Of a DNA stretch of 64,000 bases, positions 56,404 through 64,000 are shown piece after piece. This DNA is from Colias croceus. Taxonomy: Eukaryota > Arthropoda > Insecta > Lepidoptera > Pieridae. The notes beneath the pieces were generated by a model. That model saw nothing but the letters and a program-made list of their open reading frames with translations. It searched no databases and was not told the DNA's origin. The stretch covers positions 8,372,501 to 8,436,500 of the forward strand of contig NC_059550.1 in the NCBI RefSeq assembly GCF_905220415.1, in the 5' to 3' direction. Each line of letters begins with the position of its first letter. Position 1 is the stretch's first letter. The position numbers and the translations under genes are program-made.

Positions 56404-59400
56404 ATGTGAAGACATCACGTGAAAACTACCGGTTCGATTTCGATGAAACTTGGTATAATTATACCTTATTATCCTGGGCGTAAAATAGGATACTTTTTAT
56501 CCTGGAAAAATACGTAGAAAAAAAATAATCTTAATTTTTCAGTTATCCATAGACGTTGTTTTGTCGAACCGCGAACACACGTTGCGTATTATTATAGGCC
56601 TAGCCGTATTTGGGTCCAATAGATATTTATAAGATGTCATTGTCAGAGTTACTCAAAATGGAGAAATAAACCATCCACGCGAAGACCGACATCCGCGCGG
56701 ACGGAGTCGCGGGCGGAAGCTAGTACTTGATAAATCTCTGTTTTACAGTTTAATTATGACTTATGAGTTTAGTTTCAATTTTAGAGCAAGGATTATAAAA
56801 GTACTGACGGCAACGGAAACTACTCAATATTGTTTAAAATCTAGACTTAATAATGTATTAGGCTGAATTCAATATCTCTTGTGTTTGATTTTACGCGAGT
56901 ATTAATTAGAAATTAAAGACTTTTTAACGGATTTTAAACGCGATTTATTCATTATATTATTTTCCCGACGTTTCGAACACTTTACAGCGAGCGTGGTCAT
57001 GGGGACACTGTTTCTTGTATTAATATTAATTAGTAATAGTTTATGGTTATTTAGTGCTTTTTTTTCAGCTGTAAGTTATTCCTAGATTTCTATAAATTCT
57101 TAAGAAGGTATAATTGTTTAAAAAAAGCGGTCCCAGTTTAGAATTTAGAACTGTTTAGTCATCTGATTGAAATAGGTATCTTACTAAAATATACGAAACA
57201 TTGAACAGACAGAGTAGAGTGTTATATTTTTAGAATTTGCACTTGCAAGTCGCCATATTGTAATAAAAATATATCAATTAACTAGCTTACCGTCCGCGGC
57301 TTCGCCCGCTTTCTCTAAAACGATTTGAGATTTAAACTATCCTATCTCTCAAGTTGGATCGAACTGCACATGGTGTGCGAATTTTATTGTAATCGGTTAA
57401 GTGGTTTAGGAGTCCATTGAGGACAAACATTGTGACACGAGATTTATATATATTAAGATAATTACAGCTTCCTTGCTGACGCTACAAAGCCAACACGCAC
57501 CATTTTAATCTCACCTTTGAAGTGGAACACGAGGCAAGCCAGCACACCCAAGATGCCGGTTGCCACTAGCAACCAGCGAACCACACCCACGATCCGCTTC
57601 GGGATGAAGAGTTGATGTTTTAGCATGTTCACGAACGTCTTGTTGAGGGAGAGACCCTGTGATAGAAATTAGGGATTAAATACATCTATATGATATACTA
57701 GTTGTGGCCTGCGGTTTTATCCCGTTTTGCTCCGCTCTTATTGGAATTAGCGTGATGATAATAATATATAGCTAATAATAGTTTTTAATATCAATAATCT
57801 AAGTATTATGCTTCTTGGTTGTACTGAACTTTAACTAATAAATAGTATTTGAAAATTTAGATTGAGCATATTATTGATTACAATTATTAAATTGCAAAAT
57901 GAAATAAAATTCCATAATACGCTAACATAGACTCTATAGAAAAGTATTGAAAAAGTAATTGCGAAAATCTTCCTCATTTGAAAAATATGCAACTTTTTTG
58001 TCGATATAATATAGGATAACAAGCATGTCTTTTGAAAATAATTATATTGGAATTGTTTTAATTATTCTGATTACGGCTAGTTCTATAATCTATATGCATT
58101 TGTGATTTATTACTTACTAGCTTACCGCCCGCGGCTTCGCTTTGTCTAAAACCTAATAAATTATATACTAAAACCTTTCTCTTAAACCACTCTATCTATT
58201 AAAAAAAAACCGCATCAAAATCCGTTGCGTAGTTTTAAAGATTTAAGCATACAGAGGGACATAGGGAAATAGGGACAGAGAAAGCGACTTTGTTTTATAC
58301 TATGTAGTGATTGTGGTAGTGATACGTCATGTACGATAATTATTATGTTTGCTTTTTATAAAAGCCCCGTACGTTATGATTCATTATTTTAAATCTATGC
58401 AAATCTAAGCCTATAATTACTTCGCGACCGTGACGTCAAGAATTTTTTGCAATATAGTAAAATCACATGGCAATTCTCAGATCATTAGCAATTGGTTTGC
58501 GTACCTTATAATAAAAAGTTATGATTCATGACGTCATTGGAAATAGATTTTATGCCTTGATTGATAGGTATTTAATTAGAATAGTAGATAATATAGTACC
58601 TATATTTTCCGGAATGCAATGATAACTGTATTATAATTTCACGAAGAATATTAAGATACAGAAAATGGAAAATCACGTGAAAATACATTACAAGCTTTAA
58701 ATCCAACTAGTTCCATACATTAAAGACGAATAAAGATAAATCATGATACGGAAGTCACAATAATTTATAAATAATCAAAATTTAAATCGTTAGAGACCCT
58801 TCCTATAAACAAATTGTTAAACTTACAAACATCTATGAAAAGTTAAAATAGCAGAACGTAATTTAAATAATATCCAATGCAGAGCATTTAAACATATTAT
58901 AGCCATATTTACCTCTTCAATCCAAAACAAAGGCGCCATGGTGTTCGGTAAATCCTTAAAGAGTTCCATCTTCTCCGTTTGCAATAGTATTATGTTGAAT
59001 TGTACCCTTTGCTTCGCAACCATTGGTGTCCCAGTTATCTAGACAAAATATTTCGTGTGTACGCACTATGATAAGAATGGCTCTATGCATTTTTAAAAAT
59101 TAAACTAGCTACAAGCTTTGGCATTTCTAGTTTTACACGGGATCGTAAAATATTTCAGAATCTGAATTCTGAATCTGAATGTCTTATTTGCTTACTCCTT
59201 GCTTAGGAGTGTCTGTTTTTTTAATATCTTAGCATACAATCATAACCGATATATCGCCTGTTTTTAGGCTTAGTAGTTCAGGATACATCGCCCATTTTTG
59301 CAAGTGACTACTATCAAGCTAATTTTCCGTTTGTAGCTTTATTTTGATGAGACGCCCAATAATTTCGTGTACGAAAGTCTCGATTGTGGTAGCTAACAGA

Positions 59401-62400
59401 GATAACAAGGATAAAAAATTTTGATTTGATGGTTCTCAAATATTTATTACTAGCTGATTTTTTTTTGTTCAATCTCAAGATAATTACCTAAATTATTCGA
59501 AAAAATATTTGTCCTACAAAATCTATGGTTTGTTCAAAGAGTCCCCCTTTCCAAAGTGTATCGATAACGAGGTCATCATAAATGATTACTAACAAGCTGA
59601 TTTTTTTGTTTTCACTTAGTTAATGTTTATATAATTCAACAGACATATTGTCCTACAAATTGCGTAATAAATATTTGAGAACCATCAAATCAAAAAATTT
59701 TATCCTTGTTATCTCTGTTAGCTACCACAATGGAGAGTTTCGTACACGAAATTATTCGGTGTCTCATCAAAATAAAGCTATAAACGGAAAATCAGCTTGA
59801 TAGTAGTCACTTGCAAAAATGGGCGATGTATCCTGAACTATAGGCTTTGCATAAAATTGGCAACGATAATTTCTCGTTTATTACGCTAACTATGCTATAC
59901 TATAATCTTACCGGTTCAAAGTCAATAACAATTTCATGTTCTTCAACATCTGGGTTCAATCCTTTAACAGTCTTCAATAATTCTGGGTCACTATCGTAGT
60001 AATGTGGCAGAGACACATACATAGGTGCTCCTAAACATTTAGAGAGGTCCATCAGGCCTTTGGGAGGGCAATTGTCAGGGGAAATACAGTAGCATTGAAG
60101 TTCAGGATCGTTGGCCAGGTTTCCTATGTTTGCAATGTATCTGTGGGTTTTGATACCTCGGTATGATGTCTTTTTCTGGTACCAGGGTTTGAATGTTCTA
60201 GAAACAGAATAGATTATCATGGGAGAGGCGATAAGAAAGAGGAAAATATATTTTTAACACAACCTCAAGAGATTTGTCAGATTCTATGAGCGTACAACTC
60301 AAAGAATATTTCAAATTAATTATATCTGCTTCTACGAATCAATGCAAATATTCAACTGCTCCATATATTGCGTGCGTGACCTTTAATCCGGGACCTCATT
60401 AGGATTTATTCTTGTGAAAAACGTGTTAGAAATTGACGAAGCTCCCGTCTCGTTTAAGATTAGTATGAATTCCAATAAAAGTGTAAATTCTGATCCACTA
60501 AAATTTAGCCCTAAATAATTCATAGACGCATATCAAAACTTACCGACACAAATCTCCAGAAAATGATTCCAGTCTATCAAATTCAGTCAGAAAAGGCGGG
60601 AATACTGTCCCATCAGTCCCCTGGAACTCGTTGCAAGAATCTCTCCACACTTCTTGTTCCGCTTTACCGTCAATAGCTACTACCTTACCAACATCCATGA
60701 CGTTTTTAATACCTCGCTTGACTGTGACCACGTGTTTGTCTATTGTGCCATTACGCTGCAATGAAAATGTACAAACTACATTTTGTTCTATGATATATTT
60801 ATTTATTGGCATCAGATTATACATTATATAATCTGTTAACTTTTTGTAGCTCTATGTGTCTCGTTTTGTAGAGACAAATGCTAGAGGGAAGAAGGATTTC
60901 AATATTGTTTGTCTCAAATAAAACATAAATGTAGTGAATTCTTGATGTTTTAGCAAAAATTTTTCATAGACGTTTGAGTATCTATTACAGACATTATTGA
61001 CCTATAAAATAACTCGGTGACATCTATCCTCCCAAATAGAGAAAATATAATCCTATAATAAATTATTTATGTTCTTCTTTTAGTCCAATTATCAGAACTT
61101 TTACATTAGATTGTTGAGACAAGTCATTGCAGATTTTTATGAACTTAGTAAATCAATGATTAAAAAAATCAAAATGGTCCTTATGTAAATGTTTTATCTT
61201 AGCAGAAAATAATATTAATATAAAGCTAAGAGTGGAAAAGTGTTTCAGTGTTTAAGTCGACAGCCTTTTAATTAAGACAAAGAAACTTCCTATTTAATTT
61301 AACTCAAAGTATGAAGAAGATAAAAATATTAAGACACAATGTTTAAAATATTCGAAAAAGTTTTTGATTTAATGTTTTAGAAAGCATTATTAATTTTACT
61401 TTTTTATAAACACCAAAATACAATTGTTTTTGTTTAGATGAATGATTCGGGCTGTTTTGACTAAAATTTTTATATGTTTTCTTAATGTATGCTTTCATAA
61501 TAATTTTTACAACGGTTGTATTATTCGTTTTCCCTTTTCGTATTTTCCAGGAAGTAAGTGGACCCGTTTTGCGTCAATGTATTGTAACGAAAATATTCTT
61601 ATATACGGCTACTTAAATATCAGTTATATTATGTATCATATAATAGACTGAATAAAAAGTTATTTATTTATATTAGGTATATACAAAATGATAACTAAGT
61701 AAGTATATGATACTAAATGATGATACTATGTCGTGAAAATTTAATCGATTGTCTTGCGATAGCATCATACTAAGTTTCTTTAGTTTAAAGCGAGTTTATA
61801 TCTCCCGAAAAAAAATCGCTACACTTAATATAAAGTTATATTAAGTTTAATATAAAGTTATATTAAGCTTAATATAAAGTTATATAAATATAAACTTAAT
61901 ATAAAGTTATATTAAGCTTAATATAAAGTTATATTATTATTATAATTTAAATTATTTAATAATAAAACTAACTAGTTTCCAATATTGTAAAAGTGCTACA
62001 GTATACCGTTACTATACTTATGCATATAGGTATATTTTACGCATCGAAACATTAAAATCATATCTCCTTTTTCAGCGTCTAACAAATATTATGCAGACTA
62101 AAAACCTTAGTCTGTTATTTTGTTTGGAAAACACTGAACAATATCTGCGTGAAAGCCATTAGGATTATATAAGTAAGTCGTTGTTTACGAGCTAAATCTT
62201 ATTTAGGATGTTCTAAAATATTTTTCTGAGTAAATTTAAAGTAAGTGAGTAAGAGATATTATATGAATGCTGGTAATATTTGTGTAATTGTTACGTTTAA
62301 GTGTAAGAATGTAAAAGATTTTTTGTAATATTTATTTCATCCCGCTTGTAATTACAATTTACTCGTTCCTTATAATCTATTTCCTATTTCATAATCGAAA

Positions 62401-63818
62401 AAGAAAACAATATACCTACGAGGTTGCAAATATTTTTTCTGTACCTCAACCATAAGTTGCAATATTTGTGTTAACAAAAGAGAAAAAGCAGCATAATTTC
62501 AAAATATAAAAAGGGTGAAGTTAGAAGATTGCAATCATTAATCAATCAAATTTTACATAAAGGTTTTTCATTAAATATTTTAATTCTATTATTAGTATAT
62601 CTTCCATTGTAAAAAACAACTTACCATACCAAATAACGAAAACCTGTATTGATTATTCGGTTCAAATATCAAGCTATCGGCTGCTTCTTTCTTCAATGCA
62701 GTACAAACAGCTTTCGGAGCGAATTCAGTGCGAGCACAATTTATAATCACACCTCTAAATAGAAGATCCAATGCTTTTACTTTCAAGAAAATGGTCTCCG
62801 GACCATCGAAAATTCCGTTAAACGCCTTTCCTAACATGCTTAACATGGCTGGCTTATCACGGGACACCACTGTTGCCATGCTCTGTAATAAATATGGCAT
62901 TAATCGTATGACATTGTCGTATGAAAAGTACGCTCATTGATCATTGAGCTAGCGCGCAAGAGCAACTTTTGTCTCCGCAACTATTTTGTCTCTCCCGTCA
63001 ACTCTATGGGCGACGCAACTCTCGGGAGAAGTAAGTTTGTGTTAAGCCTTTGCAACTGGGACGATTCCTGGGATCCCGGGATGACCGCCTTTGCAACTGG
63101 GACGATTCCTGGGATCCCGGGATGACCCATAAGGCGAAAAAATAAAATAACATAAACGAATACGCTCATCGATAATTACGAAACTTTTTGCTGATGAGAG
63201 ACTTTTTATAAATGGTCGCAAATTAAATTTGTTCGATACAAACGTTAAATAAAACAAATCATAATCTTTTAATATGAACTTACATATACAGGAAGGCAAA
63301 AACAATTCATTTATTAATTCTTATACATGCTTTCGGTACTCCTAAGGCAAAAATATAACAGATGTTTATATTATCATAACGAATTGATAAGATTTTCCTC
63401 TAACAAGAAGAACATTCACAAAAAGACAATACGTTTTTCTTATTCTACAAATCAAAGCAAATCTACATTAAAGTTTATTTTTATGTAGATTTGCTTGTAG
63501 GTATTAGGTGTGTTATTTTCTCTACTATTTACATATTATTATATGAATCAATCATTTAATGTCATAAGATGATCATAAGTTTAGTTTACCAGAAATATTG
63601 AATGGTGTTTGTAGTTCCAAAATAATTACGGAGCATTTTAACTATATTTTTCACAACTAGTACTCACAATCATGAACATATGGGGTAAAACCAATTCTTC
63701 TTCACCAGTTAGACCAGGTCCAGAAAGTTCCTTCTTGAAGTAAAATGTGTCTCGCTTTTTATATGTTATAGTATCTGAGTCTTCATGATCTTCGATGTCT
63801 ACCTTCTCTTTCCACTCT
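55210..63818 (-). CDS. Snmp1: Sensory neuron membrane protein 1, last seven coding exons (5' end off window)
   Basis: Minus-strand exons in order: 63818-63668, 62882-62625, 60755-60544, 60197-59912, 59038-58913, 57656-57515, 55328-55210 (TAA at 55212-55210). Phases match throughout, giving 430 aa of an expected ~525; the N-terminal membrane helix and ~95 residues lie beyond 64000. SNMP1 is a CD36-family two-pass protein of pheromone-sensing neuron membranes, thought to hand lipid pheromones to odorant receptors. Hallmarks: EWKEKVDIEDHED, SGPGLTGEEE, MATVVSRDKPAMLSMLGKAF, INCARTEFAPKAVC, KRGIKNVMDVG, EFQGTDGTVFPPFLTE, FSGDLCR, FKPWYQKKTSYRGIK, the ectodomain cysteines (CYC, NCPPKG, KC), FWIEEGLSLNKTFV, then a C-terminal helix (VRWLLVATGILGVLACLVF) and a ~40-residue cytoplasmic tail. 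SNMP2 is the main alternative; the wording fits moth SNMP1 better. It converges on the UGT gene. Confidence 0.92.
56345..56735 (-). repeat. Retroposon with (CTGT)n microsatellite in SNMP1 last intron
   Basis: TGTCTGTC repeats (56361-56402) are followed by TTCGATTTCGATGAAACTTG, and the block ends GTCGCGGGCGGAAGCTAGTA. The order is the reverse of the CTAGCTTCCGCCCGCGAC start. Confidence 0.7.
57281..57462 (+). repeat. Short retroposon in SNMP1 last intron
   Basis: ACTAGCTTACCGTCCGCGGC, AATCGGTTAAGTGGTTTAGG, ending TTTATATATATTAAGAT; it ends about 50 bases from an SNMP1 exon. Confidence 0.7.
57690..57765 (+). repeat. Retroposon fragment, CTGTGCC-like subtype
   Basis: ACTAGTTGTGGCCTGCGGTT and GGAATTAGCGTGATGATAAT. 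Confidence 0.55.
58117..58312 (+). repeat. Short retroposon in SNMP1 intron
   Basis: ACTAGCTTACCGCCCGCGGC, CTTTGTCTAAAACCTAATAA, GGACATAGGGAAATAGGGAC, ending at the TACTATGTAGTG motif. Confidence 0.75.
59273..59841. repeat. Foldback with ~178-bp arms inside an SNMP1 intron
   Basis: Left arm 59273-59450 and right arm 59664-59841 are inverted copies with about ten differences (shared words TTCAGGATACATCGCCCATT, TAGCTAACAGAGATAACAAG, GATTTGATGGTTCTCAAATA). The 213-base spacer itself holds a diverged repeat of GCTGATTTTTTTGTT and ATTGTCCTACAAA. It would fold into a long duplex in the pre-mRNA. Confidence 0.85.
61823..61936. repeat. ~23-bp AT-rich tandem repeat in SNMP1 intron
   Basis: About five units of CTTAATATAAAGTTATATTAAG, itself nearly palindromic. 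Confidence 0.8.
63047..63127. repeat. 41-bp exact tandem duplication in SNMP1 intron
   Basis: Two consecutive units CCTTTGCAACTGGGACGATT + CCTGGGATCCCGGGATGACC, differing only at the last base. GC-rich in an AT-rich intron. Confidence 0.85.
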
Positions 63819-64000
63819 CTGGAAGAATTGAGTTATTAAGAACTGGCTTAGGCAACATCGTCTGCTCTTAAAAGGAATATTTTTGCCCTTTACACTGCTG
63901 CTATGCTCTGCTATTAATCGTAGTGTTATAATTGATTGTCAATATTATGTATAAAACTCTTGCGTTACTTTGTTACTGACTGACTGACTAACGGACAACG

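Noticed and set aside
60631..60831. Plus-strand open frame over an SNMP1 exon
   Set aside because: Antisense shadow of the conserved SNMP1 exon 60755-60544.

Overview
The window is AT-rich invertebrate nuclear DNA, most likely from a moth or butterfly (Lepidoptera). The reasons are a sensory neuron membrane protein gene very close to moth SNMP1, a multi-exon insect UDP-glycosyltransferase, a ZAD-C2H2 zinc-finger gene, and dozens of interspersed repeats of types I associate with Lepidoptera (short retroposons starting CTAGCTTTCCGCCCGCGGCTTCGC, tRNA-derived SINEs, RTE- and Jockey-like LINEs). Genes are split into short exons with GT-AG introns; most long stretches hold no coding sequence. Species-level identity cannot be read from the sequence alone.

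Layout. (1) 1-19,000: a tandemly duplicated ZAD zinc-finger locus. Copy A enters from the left edge and only its last two coding exons are present (1-140, 1202-1358). Copy B is complete (7591-18212, five coding exons, 501 aa, ZAD plus 11 C2H2 fingers). Their 3' halves, introns and 3' flanks are near-identical up to about 2147/19014. A second copy of the presumptive promoter region of B lies at 3943-4436 with no gene behind it. The locus is heavily invaded: a Jockey-like LINE in an intron of B that is itself interrupted by a second LINE, PIF/Harbinger-like MITEs, a dead Tc1/mariner element with a spliced transposase remnant, a tRNA-SINE, and a GCTCGAGC-rich element.

(2) 19,000-32,690: intergenic, repeats only. 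(3) 32,690-53,455: a UDP-glycosyltransferase gene on + strand. Five coding exons lie at 50239-53455. The best candidate for the first exon ends at 32818 with the start codon directly before its splice donor, giving a 17.4-kb first intron full of repeats. The protein (543 aa as modelled) has a signal peptide, UGT signature, C-terminal membrane anchor and KKxx ER-retrieval motif, but His replaces the usual Gln of the sugar-binding Asp-Gln pair. (4) 55,210-63,818: the last seven coding exons of SNMP1 on the minus strand, converging on the UGT gene; the first ~95 residues lie beyond the right edge.

The genes do not form an obvious pathway. UGT and SNMP1 are convergent neighbours separated by 1.75 kb, and both families act in insect chemosensory tissue, but co-function is inference. 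I did not find a clearly new multi-gene system. The most informative observations are the natural empty-site/filled-site pair for a MITE in the duplicated promoter, retroposons of two different families landing just upstream of the same splice acceptor in the two zinc-finger paralogues, the unusual UGT donor-site residue, and a ~180-bp foldback inside an SNMP1 intron.
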